Of a stretch of 64,000 bases of DNA, positions 1-6,939 are shown piece after piece. The position numbers and the translations under genes are program-made. The stretch covers positions 62,001 through 126,000 of the forward strand of contig MNJR01000047.1 of NCBI GenBank assembly GCA_001920415.1, read 5' to 3'. The notes beneath the pieces were generated by a model. That model saw only the letters and a program-made list of their open reading frames with translations. It had not been told where the DNA came from and searched no databases. Numbering within the stretch: the first letter of the stretch is position 1; every line of letters starts with the position of its first letter. Origin of the DNA: Acidobacteria bacterium 13_1_20CM_3_53_8. GTDB taxonomy: Bacteria; Acidobacteriota; Blastocatellia; Pyrinomonadales; Pyrinomonadaceae.

Positions 1-2
1 TT

Positions 3-98
3 CGCCGCATGAATTCAACCTTCGACAAGAATTTTCGTACCTACCTCTTCACAGAAGGCGACATCACGGAGTTAGAAGAGAAGGAAGAGGGAAGGTAA
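3..98 (+). CDS. C-terminal end of an unidentified protein (cut by window edge)
   Basis: One frame is open from the window edge to a TAA at 96-98. It gives 31 residues with an acidic, glutamate-rich tail (TELEEKEEGR). The family cannot be recognised from so little sequence. The stop codon lies inside the first bases of the GTAAAAG-word inverted repeat that follows, so the last codons may have been written by that repeat. The gene could equally be noise; the clean junction with the repeat is the main support. Confidence 0.4.
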   Translation, partial: RRMNSTFDKNFRTYLFTEGDITELEEKEEGR

Positions 99-229
99 AA
101 GTAAAAAGTAAAAAGGTAAAAGGCAAAAGTGAAGACAAAGCATTCACCCCTTATTTTTAATCTATAATTCACGCCTGCAAGGCGTATCCACACTTTTGCC
201 TTTTGCCTTTTTACTTTTTACTTTCTTTT
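93..229. repeat. Word-type inverted repeat, GTAAAAG family, copy 1
   Basis: The left arm (about 93-131) is made of GTAAAAAG/GGTAAAAG/GGCAAAAG words. The right arm (about 191-229) is its complement. The centre carries a small palindrome ACGCCTGCAAGGCGT also present in the copy near 48.1 kb. The element fills the gap between the stop codons of two convergent genes and encodes the last residues of both, so it may also act as a bidirectional terminator. Confidence 0.8.
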
Positions 230-921
230 AGAAGTTCTCTGACAGCGCTTTCGGCGTGAATGCGTGTGGTGTCCAGAAAAGGAATATCTTCATCGTCTCC
301 GTCCCTTAAAATCAGCGATAGCTCAGTTCCGCCTAAAATTAATCCTTCAATATTTTGCTCCGCTTTCAGACCTTGCACGATTCTCAATAATTCCTCCTTG
401 GTTTCATCCCGGACGATACCGCTTATCAACTCAGTCATATACTTTTCGTGAATAAAATTCTGGTCATCAATTGCCGGTGTGATGATCACTATTGCTTCTT
501 TACCAAAAACCTTCTCGTAGAATCTGCCCTGCATCGTGAACCTTGTCCCGAACAATCCAACTCGCCGCAGCCCAAGACTTTTAGCGTGCTTACAAGTTTC
601 CTCTACGATGCTGATGAGCGGGATAGATGATCTGGCCTGCACGCTCTCGAAAATAATATGCGGCGTGTTCGCCGTCAGAAGACAGAAGCTAGCGCCTGCT
701 TTCTCTAACTTCTCTATCTCCTCTACAAGATAGCTGGCCGCTTCCTCTAATTGATTTTCACCAAACATGTCCACCATGCGTTTCAAATTGATGCTGTTGA
801 TGAGAATCGGAGGATTGTTGCCGTCGCTTCTGTATTCACGATAAAACGAGAGTATCAGACGATAGTATTCAATTGTTGATTCCGGCCCGATTCCTCCAAT
901 GATTCCAATCGTTCGCATCAT
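211..921 (-). CDS. Aspartate/glutamate racemase family protein lacking both usual cysteines
   Basis: 236 residues, the normal family length. The N-terminus IGIIGGIGPEST is the typical first strand and phosphate/carboxylate-binding loop of Asp/Glu racemases. Known members use two cysteines, one in a CNT motif and one in a GCTE motif. Here the corresponding segments are TANTPH (83-88), with Ala at the Cys position, and GGTE (197-200), with Gly at the second. Racemisation by the usual two-base cysteine mechanism is therefore doubtful; a one-base, lyase-like or binding role is possible. Homologues with ANTPH/GGTEL exist as a subgroup, to my recollection. The final residues KESKK and the stop are encoded by the adjoining repeat. 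Confidence 0.8.
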   Translation of the reverse strand: MMRTIGIIGGIGPESTIEYYRLILSFYREYRSDGNNPPILINSINLKRMVDMFGENQLEEAASYLVEEIEKLEKAGASFCLLTANTPHIIFESVQARSSIPLISIVEETCKHAKSLGLRRVGLFGTRFTMQGRFYEKVFGKEAIVIITPAIDDQNFIHEKYMTELISGIVRDETKEELLRIVQGLKAEQNIEGLILGGTELSLILRDGDDEDIPFLDTTRIHAESAVRELLKESKK

Positions 922-981
922 TAACTTTTCAATATTTGAAATGGTTCATTCGGCTCGCGTGCGCTGATTAATCAACGCTGC

Positions 982-1482
982 TCATTCCACATAAATCTTC
1001 TCCATCCAATTCACTTCAGGATGATCCTCGCGTGGCCCTAAATCTTTCCAGCCATTTTTGAGATAAAACTTCACGGCTGCCGTATTCGTAGGGCTAACGC
1101 TCAAACGCGCCGATGTGCAGCCAAGCTTCTGAAAGAATTTTTGGGCATATTCATCAAGCAGGCCGCTAATGCCTTTGCCCCGAAACTCCGGCACTAGATA
1201 GAACAGATTAACGTAACCCGCCGACGCGTTATCTCTAGATAGTCGCATCTCCATTTGCCCTACGTTGTGCTCACCGTCCCAGACATGTACACAACTGTTC
1301 GGCAGATCAGTCATCCTCTGCCTTAGCCATTCCAAATATCTTTCCGCACCCTTTCCGTCGCTTTCGTGAAACTGCTCCGCCGAACCGAAGCTGCAAAGAT
1401 AAGAGTCCTCGCGGAAACTGACGCACACGTCAGAGTGCTTTTCCAGATCAATAGGTCGAAACTCAAGATGCCCAATTCTCAT
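982..1482 (-). CDS. GNAT-family N-acetyltransferase
   Basis: 166 residues with the GNAT fold. Motif A reads VPEFRGKGISGLLDEY, with the acetyl-CoA pyrophosphate loop RGKGIS at residues 101-106. Motif B follows around 133-145 (N-T-A-A-V-K-F-Y-L-K-N-G-W). The substrate is unknown; this size and the preceding acidic/aromatic strands are common in aminoglycoside, peptide or small-amine acetyltransferases, but nothing fixes the choice. It starts about 30 bases after the 3' end of an attC-like sequence on the same strand, which suggests an integron-type cassette gene. Start ATG at 1480-1482. Confidence 0.85.
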   Translation of the reverse strand: MRIGHLEFRPIDLEKHSDVCVSFREDSYLCSFGSAEQFHESDGKGAERYLEWLRQRMTDLPNSCVHVWDGEHNVGQMEMRLSRDNASAGYVNLFYLVPEFRGKGISGLLDEYAQKFFQKLGCTSARLSVSPTNTAAVKFYLKNGWKDLGPREDHPEVNWMEKIYVE

Positions 1483-1513
1483 GGCTTCTCTTATACGTCA
1501 CCTGACATAAGCA

Positions 1514-1626
1514 GCCGAACGCCGGAATTCACATGCCGCCTGACGATACCATACAATCCGCGTCACAGGACATAGCGTTGATGAGAGGCACGCTACCGGC
1601 AGTCGGCTTGAATAGTTTGTTAGCGC
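1514..1626 (-). repeat. attC-like integron recombination site (degenerate)
   Basis: Read on the minus strand it begins GCGCTAACAAACTATTCAAG, with AAC, a 5-base spacer and TTCAAGCCGAC as in the 5' half of classical attC sites. It ends with GTGAATTCCGGCGTTCGGC, where GTTCGGC would be R' (consensus GTTRRRY, two mismatches at most). Length 113 bp fits attC sites. A partial second copy of the 3' half lies at 2353-2376 (4 mismatches over 24 bases). No integrase gene is present in the window. Confidence 0.5.
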
Positions 1627-1665
1627 GGCGTTAAAGAATTACGTTAAAGTATCGCTGAGCCAAAT

Positions 1666-2175
1666 ATGAAAGAAACTCTCAAGGTCATGAACCGTATGGT
1701 CAAAGATGGAGTAATTGAAGAGTACGCCATTGGAGGAGCGGTCGGCGCAATCTATTATCTTGAGCCATTCGATACGGCAGACCTTGATGTTTTTGTTCAG
1801 GTAAGCTCGACCGGCAGCGACTTGGGCGTCATCGCTCCCATTTATGATTACTTAATCGGGCGAGGCTACGAGGCCAGAGGTGAGTTCATCTACATCGAAG
1901 AGATTCCTGTTCAATTCTTGCCGGTCTTTAACTCTCTCACGGAGGAAGCGGTGAAGAACGCGCAGACAATCAAATACTCGCGTGTGACGACGCGCATCAT
2001 GCGCCCGGAGCATCTTGTGGCTATAATGCTGGACACAGGACGCCCCAGAGACTACTTGCGCATCAGCATGTTTTTAGAAGAAGGCGCGGTCAACATGCGC
2101 GCACTGAATGCTGTTTTGAAGCGACACGGTTTGATGAAGAAATGGAAAGATAACGAGTATAGATTCAAGCCATGA
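1666..2175 (+). CDS. Nucleotidyltransferase-fold protein, first gene of a coupled pair
   Basis: 169 residues. The segment AIGGAVGAIYYLEPFDTADL followed by DVFV contains the nucleotidyltransferase signature: GG at 23-24, then an acidic pair at D39 and D41. A later IPVQFLP strand (80-86) is typical of this small family; the third carboxylate is not obvious. Proteins with this N-terminus usually sit before a short basic protein, exactly as here (ATGA overlap with the next gene). The pair resembles a toxin-antitoxin or tRNA-modifying module in layout, but I know of no proven function for it. The gene lies between two attC-like half sites, so it may have arrived as a cassette, although in the opposite orientation to those sites. 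Confidence 0.75.
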   Translation: MKETLKVMNRMVKDGVIEEYAIGGAVGAIYYLEPFDTADLDVFVQVSSTGSDLGVIAPIYDYLIGRGYEARGEFIYIEEIPVQFLPVFNSLTEEAVKNAQTIKYSRVTTRIMRPEHLVAIMLDTGRPRDYLRISMFLEEGAVNMRALNAVLKRHGLMKKWKDNEYRFKP

Positions 2176-2354
2176 AAAAGTACCCGGACATAAGCGAGAT
2201 CATCAAGAAGAAAGCGAGGCACAGGCGCTCGCTGGCCGCGCTTCCGTTTGAGAAAAAGATCGAGATGGTTTTTAATCTTCGAGAGCGACGGAAGTTTATT
2301 AAATCTGGTCGAGCAGTAAGCAACTCACAAAAACCTAAAACAAAAAGCACTTGA
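2172..2354 (+). CDS. Small basic partner of the nucleotidyltransferase
   Basis: 60 residues, strongly basic. Its start ATG overlaps the upstream TGA (ATGA), implying translational coupling. The central segment RRSLAALPFEKKIEMVFNLR matches the conserved RLAxLPFEEKIRIL-like segment I associate with short proteins found beside such nucleotidyltransferases. It is predicted mostly helical, with no catalytic motif. It could be an antitoxin, adaptor or RNA-binding partner; the role is inferred only from coupling. Confidence 0.6.
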   Translation: MKKYPDISEIIKKKARHRRSLAALPFEKKIEMVFNLRERRKFIKSGRAVSNSQKPKTKST

Positions 2355-2491
2355 CGCCGGAATTAAATCGCCGCCTGCATGAAGCACATAAGCAACTCGG
2401 AGAAGACCATGAAAGAGATGCTATCGAGCCATTCACTTTTGATGTATTATCAACGCTCGTCTGGTTCAATAGCAATTTCAACCTCTTTAGG

Positions 2492-2641
2492 AGTTACGCA
2501 GTTGAGAGAAAAGCGCAAGCCTTGTCAGTACCGCCTGCGGTAGCGGGCGGGTATTAGTTTGATTAGCAAGCAAGTCCCAAAGCAGAAAACACCCGCCCGC
2601 TACCGCAGGCGGTACTGACCTGCTCATTCAACTGCGTAACT
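2492..2641. repeat. Two-level nested inverted repeat
   Basis: The outer arms AGTTACGCAGTTGA (2492-2505) and its exact complement (2628-2641) enclose a second perfect 29-bp inverted repeat at 2524-2552 and 2591-2619, which begins GTCAGTACCGCCTGCGGTAG. The inner element recurs at 57308-57381 and as a lone arm at 35473-35500. The 2355-2719 gap holds this structure and no convincing gene. Confidence 0.9.
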
Positions 2642-2719
2642 ACTACTCTTTACATTCTGGCTTCTGATACTCGAATTATTTCGCTTCAGAACTAAACTTT
2701 CCTTTCGGAGGCAAACTTG

Positions 2720-3997
2720 ATGAGCAAGCCGCAGGGTGCGACCGCAGTTAAGGAAGAACTCAACCCGTTCGAGATAGCAAAGCAGCAGTTCAATCGCGCG
2801 GCGGATTACCTTGATCTGGACGATTCTATGCGCGCCGTCCTGAGCAACACGAAGCGTCAGCTTATTGTCTCAATCCCTGTGAAGATGGATTCAGGCCACG
2901 TGGAAGTCTTCGAGGGTTATCGTGTTCAGCACAACATAGCGCGCGGGCCTGCGAAGGGCGGCATACGCTATCACCCGAACGTGACGCTGGACGAAGTCAA
3001 AGCGCTTGCATCTTGGATGACCTGGAAATGCGCGACCGTTGGCATTCCTTACGGCGGAGGCAAAGGCGGCGTCATATGTGACCCGAAGAGTCTTTCTATG
3101 TCTGAGCTTGAACGGTTGACGCGCCGGTACGCTTTCGAGATTGCGCCGATAATTGGCCCAGACCGTGACATTCCAGCGCCCGATGTTTACACGACCGAGC
3201 AAACTATGGCGTGGATTATGGACACTATCTCGATGGTGCGCGGCCACACGCAGTTGGGCGTTGTGACCGGGAAACCGATTGCGCTCGGCGGCTCGGAAGG
3301 TCGCAGCGAGGCTACTGCGCGCGGCTGTCTCTATGCGTTGCGCGAAGCTTGTCGCGTGCGCGGGATGGAGCTTTCGGGCGCGCGTGTCTCTGTTCACGGT
3401 TTCGGCAACGCGGGCGCGAACATTGCTCGTTTCACAGCGGCTGACGGCGCGCGCGTAGTAGCAGTCAGCGATTCGCGCTGCGGACTCTATTCTGAAAATG
3501 GTTTGGACGTAGCAGCCGCGCTTCGACACAAAGCCGAGACGGGTTCGTTGATGGGACTGCCGGGCGCGAAAGAGATTGCGTCAGACGAAGTGCTCTTTGT
3601 TGATTGCGATGTGTTGTTGCCGTCGGCTCTTGAAAACGCAATTACTCTTGAGAACGTGCATAAGGTGAAAGCCACGATCATAGCTGAGCTTGCCAACGGG
3701 CCTACTACGCCGGGCGCTGACCGTGTGCTGGCAGACAATGATGTGTTCCTGGTTCCAGACATTCTTGCCAATGCGGGCGGCGTGACCGTCAGTTATTACG
3801 AGTGGGTGCAGGATCAATACTCATTCTTCTGGTCTGAAAATAGAATCAACGACACGCTTGAGCGAAGTATGCGCGCAGCCTTTCAATCAGTTTACGAGAC
3901 GGCGCAGCGCTACCACACGGACATGCGCACGGGCGCTTACATTCTAGCCATCAGCCGCGTGGCCGAAGCTACGAGCGTGCGCGGCATCTTCCCGTAG
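2720..3997 (+). CDS. gdhA: Glutamate dehydrogenase (Glu/Leu/Phe/Val family)
   Basis: 425 residues from the ATG at 2720; a TTG directly before it is less likely because GGAG at 2707-2710 is well spaced for the ATG. The enzyme interconverts glutamate and 2-oxoglutarate plus ammonia with NAD(P). Visible family motifs are KGGIRYHP (79-86), the substrate lysines in WKCATVGIPYGGGKGG (K103 and the catalytic K115), an active-site Asp around 155 in PAPDV, and the Rossmann loop GFGNAG (227-232). Length is that of the hexameric bacterial/archaeal class. It is followed 18 bases later by the ArsC-like gene, with which it may be cotranscribed. Confidence 0.95.
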   Translation: MSKPQGATAVKEELNPFEIAKQQFNRAADYLDLDDSMRAVLSNTKRQLIVSIPVKMDSGHVEVFEGYRVQHNIARGPAKGGIRYHPNVTLDEVKALASWMTWKCATVGIPYGGGKGGVICDPKSLSMSELERLTRRYAFEIAPIIGPDRDIPAPDVYTTEQTMAWIMDTISMVRGHTQLGVVTGKPIALGGSEGRSEATARGCLYALREACRVRGMELSGARVSVHGFGNAGANIARFTAADGARVVAVSDSRCGLYSENGLDVAAALRHKAETGSLMGLPGAKEIASDEVLFVDCDVLLPSALENAITLENVHKVKATIIAELANGPTTPGADRVLADNDVFLVPDILANAGGVTVSYYEWVQDQYSFFWSENRINDTLERSMRAAFQSVYETAQRYHTDMRTGAYILAISRVAEATSVRGIFP

Positions 3998-4015
3998 AAA
4001 GGAATTTTAACGAAG

Positions 4016-4384
4016 ATGAGTAACGCTGAAGATAGGATTGTAGTTTACGAAAAGCCTACTTGAACGACTTGCAGGAAGACAGACCAACTGCTCCGTGAGA
4101 GCGGCGTTGATTTCGAGAAGGTGAACTATTACATAGAGCCTGTAGGCGAAGAGAAACTGCGCGAACTTATTGCGAAAATGGGAATCAGCGCGCGCGAGCT
4201 TCTACGCACCAGAGAGCCTGTTTATAAAGAGCTTGGCCTAGACGCACTAGAACTTTCCGACGATGAGTTGGTTCATTTGATGGTTGAGCATCCCGATTTA
4301 ATGCAGCGCCCGATTGTCGAACGAGGTGACCGCGCCGTTCTCGGTCGTCCCGTCGAAAATATAAAGCCACTGCTTGACCAATGA
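4016..4384 (+). CDS. ArsC/Spx-family thioredoxin-fold reductase with in-frame TGA at the first redox Cys (candidate selenoprotein)
   Basis: Read through one TGA (4061-4063, codon 16), the frame encodes 122 residues of an ArsC-family protein: strand IVVYEKPT, then [TGA]-T-T-C-R-K-T-D-Q-L-L, then the helix and C-terminal half LRELIAKMGISARELLRTRE...RPIVERGDRAVLGRPVENIK. Relatives carry CTTC here, so TGA stands exactly where the catalytic first Cys belongs, giving UxxC. Everything on both sides is intact and in one frame, and family length is normal. A SECIS-like hairpin lies at 4088-4104. Without selenocysteine insertion only an 87-residue fragment from the GTG at 4121 would be made, lacking the active site. 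A simple Cys-to-stop mutation remains possible. Confidence 0.75.
4088..4104 (+). promoter_or_regulatory. Candidate bacterial SECIS element
   Basis: CTGCTC (4088-4093) pairs with GAGCGG (4099-4104; five Watson-Crick pairs and one T-G), with a five-base loop CGTGA. The loop starts 30 bases after the TGA at 4061-4063, and a G is the second loop base. Known bacterial SECIS hairpins sit within roughly 16-37 bases of the UGA and need a G at the first or second apical position. Identified by eye, not by folding. Confidence 0.45.
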
Positions 4385-4430
4385 TTAATTTCAACATCTA
4401 TGCTCAACCCTTTGCGAGCTTCTGATTTTC

Positions 4431-4510
4431 CTTTGCGCCTTTGCGAGAACCCTCAATTCTATTAAAGCTCAAGATTCATGTGAGTTGGAGTTTCACGCAA
4501 AGGCGCAAAG
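4431..4510. repeat. Inverted repeat CTTTGCGCCTTTGCG
   Basis: CTTTGCGCCTTTGCG at 4431-4445 and its exact complement at 4496-4510, with a further AGCTTATCG/GCGAGCTT-like outer pairing. It fills the gap between the ArsC-like gene and the esterase and could terminate transcription. I have seen this CTTTGCG word in intergenic DNA of many bacteria. Confidence 0.75.
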
Positions 4511-4585
4511 ATAAACGATAAGCTCGCTAAGATGGTTTTGAATCGCGCTCTGAGTCTGCAAACATATTCAGGAAGGGTGAACATA

Positions 4586-5326
4586 ATGAAACGATCGCTT
4601 CTCCTCATCTGCTTCCTACTCCTTCTTGCCTCAACAGCAACGGCCAGCGATATAAAGAAGCTGAAGATTAATTCGCAGGGTAAGAATAGAACCTATTATC
4701 TGTTTGTCCCCGAAAGTGTGACGGCGGCGAAGCCTGTGCCGCTCGTTGTGCTGTTGCATGGCTCTGGCCGCGACGGGCTTTCGCAGGTGGAGAAGTGGAA
4801 GGAGTTGGCCGCAAAGGAAGGGTTCATCATCGCCGGGCCTGATTCGCTCAATTCAAACGTATGGTCTGAGCCGCAGGACGGGCCAGATTTTCTACGAGAC
4901 CTAGTCACAGAACTCGAATCGAAATATCCCATCAACGCGCGCCGCGTCTATCTCTTCGGCCATTCGGGCGGCGCTGTGTTCGCGCTCTTTATAGGGCTAC
5001 AGGAGTCTGAATATTTTGCGGCAGTCGCCATTCACGCAGGCGCTTTGCGCAAGCAAGACTACGAGTTGATTGACCAGGCGAAACGTAAAATTCCCATAGC
5101 GCTCTTCGTGGGCACAATTGATCCCTTCTTTCCCTTAAATGATGTGCGCGCCACGCGCGACGCATTACAACAACGCGGCCTCACTGCGCATCTAACTGAG
5201 ATTGCCGGACACGATCACAACTACTATGTCATTGCATCGAAGATCAATCAGGAGGCTTGGAGTTTCCTGAAGAGTTACGAACTTGACGCCGATCCTAGAT
5301 ACGAGCAGTACAATTTTTCGCATTAG
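4586..5326 (+). CDS. Secreted alpha/beta hydrolase (PHB-depolymerase/feruloyl-esterase-like)
   Basis: 246 residues from the ATG at 4586, preferred over an upstream ATG because GGAAGGG lies 9 bases before it and because it exposes a signal peptide (MKRSLLLICFLLLLASTATA, residues 1-20). The fold signatures are PLVVLLHGSGRDG (oxyanion-hole region), the nucleophile elbow FGHSGGA, an Asp in GTIDPFFP and the late His in AGHDHNYY. These match the LpqC/poly(3-hydroxybutyrate) depolymerase-type esterases, which hydrolyse polyesters or feruloyl esters. Substrate cannot be decided; periplasmic or secreted location is inferred from the leader. Confidence 0.8.
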   Translation: MKRSLLLICFLLLLASTATASDIKKLKINSQGKNRTYYLFVPESVTAAKPVPLVVLLHGSGRDGLSQVEKWKELAAKEGFIIAGPDSLNSNVWSEPQDGPDFLRDLVTELESKYPINARRVYLFGHSGGAVFALFIGLQESEYFAAVAIHAGALRKQDYELIDQAKRKIPIALFVGTIDPFFPLNDVRATRDALQQRGLTAHLTEIAGHDHNYYVIASKINQEAWSFLKSYELDADPRYEQYNFSH

Positions 5327-5358
5327 AAGTTTTTTTAAACAAGGGGGAAGTTAAGAAA

Positions 5359-6732
5359 GTGGCTAAAGCGCCAGCGACAATTTACGTCTGCCAGAATTGC
5401 GGTTATCAATCCCGAAAATGGCTTGGAAAATGTCCAGACTGCGGCGAGTGGAATTCTCTTGTAGAAGAAAGAGCGCGCGCCTCTGCTAAAAAAGATTCTA
5501 CGCGCGGCGGCGGATTCCGTCTGCGCGAAGTTCATCCAGTAGCTTACGGCGAGATCGAATCGCAGAACGACTCACGTATTCCATCGGGCGTAGCGGAATT
5601 CGACCGCGTACTTGGCGGCGGAATAGTCCCAGGCTCGCTCATACTCATTGGCGGCGACCCGGGTGTCGGGAAGTCCACGCTGCTGCTTGATGTCGCGGAC
5701 AAGCTGAGCGCTTCGGGCGAGAGCGTGCTTTATGTTTCGGGCGAAGAGAGCGAGCGGCAGATAAAGCTTCGCGGCGAGCGGCTAGGCGTTCATGCGCAAA
5801 ATCTCTTTCTTCTGCCGGAAACGAATCTGGAAAATATTTTCGGCGAAATCGAAAAGATGAATCCGGGCGCGGTCATAGTTGATTCTATTCAGACGGTCTT
5901 TTCGGAAAAGATTGAATCCGCGCCCGGCTCTGTCTCGCAGGTGCGCGAAGTCGCAGGACAATTCCTGCTGCTTGCAAAGAACCGAACGATACCTGTTTTT
6001 CTGATAGGCCACGTCACGAAGGAAGGCTCAATCGCCGGGCCGAAAGCCTTAGAGCACATTGTTGACACTGTGCTCTATTTCGAGGGCGAGCGCCATCACA
6101 ATCATCGCATCGTGCGCGCGACGAAAAATCGCTTTGGCGCTGCGAACGAAGTCGGAGTGTTTGAGATGACGAATACGGGACTGGTCGCCGTAGCAAATCC
6201 GTCAGAGATGTTTTTGCAGGAGCGACCCATAGGCGTGGCCGGTTCTGTTGTGACCGCGTGCATGGAAGGAACGCGGCCTGTGCTCGTGGAGATTCAAGCG
6301 CTGGTGTCAGGCTCAAAGTACAACTATCCTGTGCGAACAGCGCAAGGATTCAATGCCAGCCGTATCGCACTCCTGCTCGCGGTGCTTGAAAAGCGCGTTG
6401 GACTTCATCTGCTCGGCGACGATGTGTTCGTGAACATAGCGGGCGGGCTTGAGATTGACGAACCCGCTGCGGACTTGGGCGTGGTGGCCGCAATCGCATC
6501 TAGCTTCAAAGAGAGGCCGATTGACGCGCACACGGCTGTCTTCGGCGAAGTCGGATTGACAGGTGAAGTGCGCGGCGCGCTTCAGGCGCAGGTGCGCGCG
6601 CGCGAAGCTCAGGCGCTCGGCTTCAAAAAAATCGTCATGCCCGCGTCGAACACAGCCGGGCTTGAAAGGCTTCTTGGCCTGCGCGTCGTCGGCGTTCGCT
6701 CTGTCGAAGAAGCGCTCGATGAACTGTTCTAA
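5359..6732 (+). CDS. radA: DNA repair protein RadA (Sms)
   Basis: 457 residues, full family length, starting at GTG 5359 after an AAGGGGGAAG ribosome site. Domains in order: four-cysteine zinc finger (C11, C14, C25, C28 in CQNCGYQSRKWLGKCPDC), RecA-like ATPase with Walker A GGDPGVGKST (98-107) and Walker B VIVDS (172-176), the RadA-specific KNRFG motif (256-260), and a C-terminal Lon-protease-like domain (about 290-457) with VNIAGGLEIDEPAADLG. RadA extends D-loops during homologous recombination as a hexameric helicase. No oddity seen. Confidence 0.97.
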   Translation: MAKAPATIYVCQNCGYQSRKWLGKCPDCGEWNSLVEERARASAKKDSTRGGGFRLREVHPVAYGEIESQNDSRIPSGVAEFDRVLGGGIVPGSLILIGGDPGVGKSTLLLDVADKLSASGESVLYVSGEESERQIKLRGERLGVHAQNLFLLPETNLENIFGEIEKMNPGAVIVDSIQTVFSEKIESAPGSVSQVREVAGQFLLLAKNRTIPVFLIGHVTKEGSIAGPKALEHIVDTVLYFEGERHHNHRIVRATKNRFGAANEVGVFEMTNTGLVAVANPSEMFLQERPIGVAGSVVTACMEGTRPVLVEIQALVSGSKYNYPVRTAQGFNASRIALLLAVLEKRVGLHLLGDDVFVNIAGGLEIDEPAADLGVVAAIASSFKERPIDAHTAVFGEVGLTGEVRGALQAQVRAREAQALGFKKIVMPASNTAGLERLLGLRVVGVRSVEEALDELF

Positions 6733-6750
6733 ATCAATCGTCAATTGAGG

Positions 6751-6898
6751 AGAGAATTAAAGATTAACCACGGAGGACACGCAGGTTATATAAAGAAAAA
6801 AATAGAGCATTTCAGATTTCAAATTTCAGATTTGAGATTTAAGATTAAAAATTCTCTGTGCTTCCTACGTGCCTTCTGTAGCGAATCTTCAATTCTCT
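6751..6898. repeat. Degenerate inverted repeat between radA and a membrane-protein gene
   Basis: Outer arms AGAGAATT (6751-6758) and AATTCTCT (6891-6898) are followed inward by AAAGATTAACCACGGAGGAC and a partly matching CTTCCTACGTGCC...GAATCTT on the other side. TTTCAGATTTCAAATTTC words lie in the middle. The two genes converge here, so a bidirectional terminator role is plausible. Nothing else is seen in the 6733-6939 gap. Confidence 0.55.
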
Positions 6899-6939
6899 CT
6901 TCACTCAACTGAAATTCCCTTAAGTCCTCCGCGCTAGCT

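Noticed and set aside
2351-2557. 68-codon TTG-started frame overlapping the end of the small basic gene
   Set aside because: Its last part only translates the GTCAGTACC repeat arm (SVPPAVAGGY), the start is a TTG without ribosome site, and no family features are seen.
2891-3529. 212-codon frame antisense to glutamate dehydrogenase
   Set aside because: A shadow caused by GC-rich third positions of gdhA; no start signal and no family likeness.
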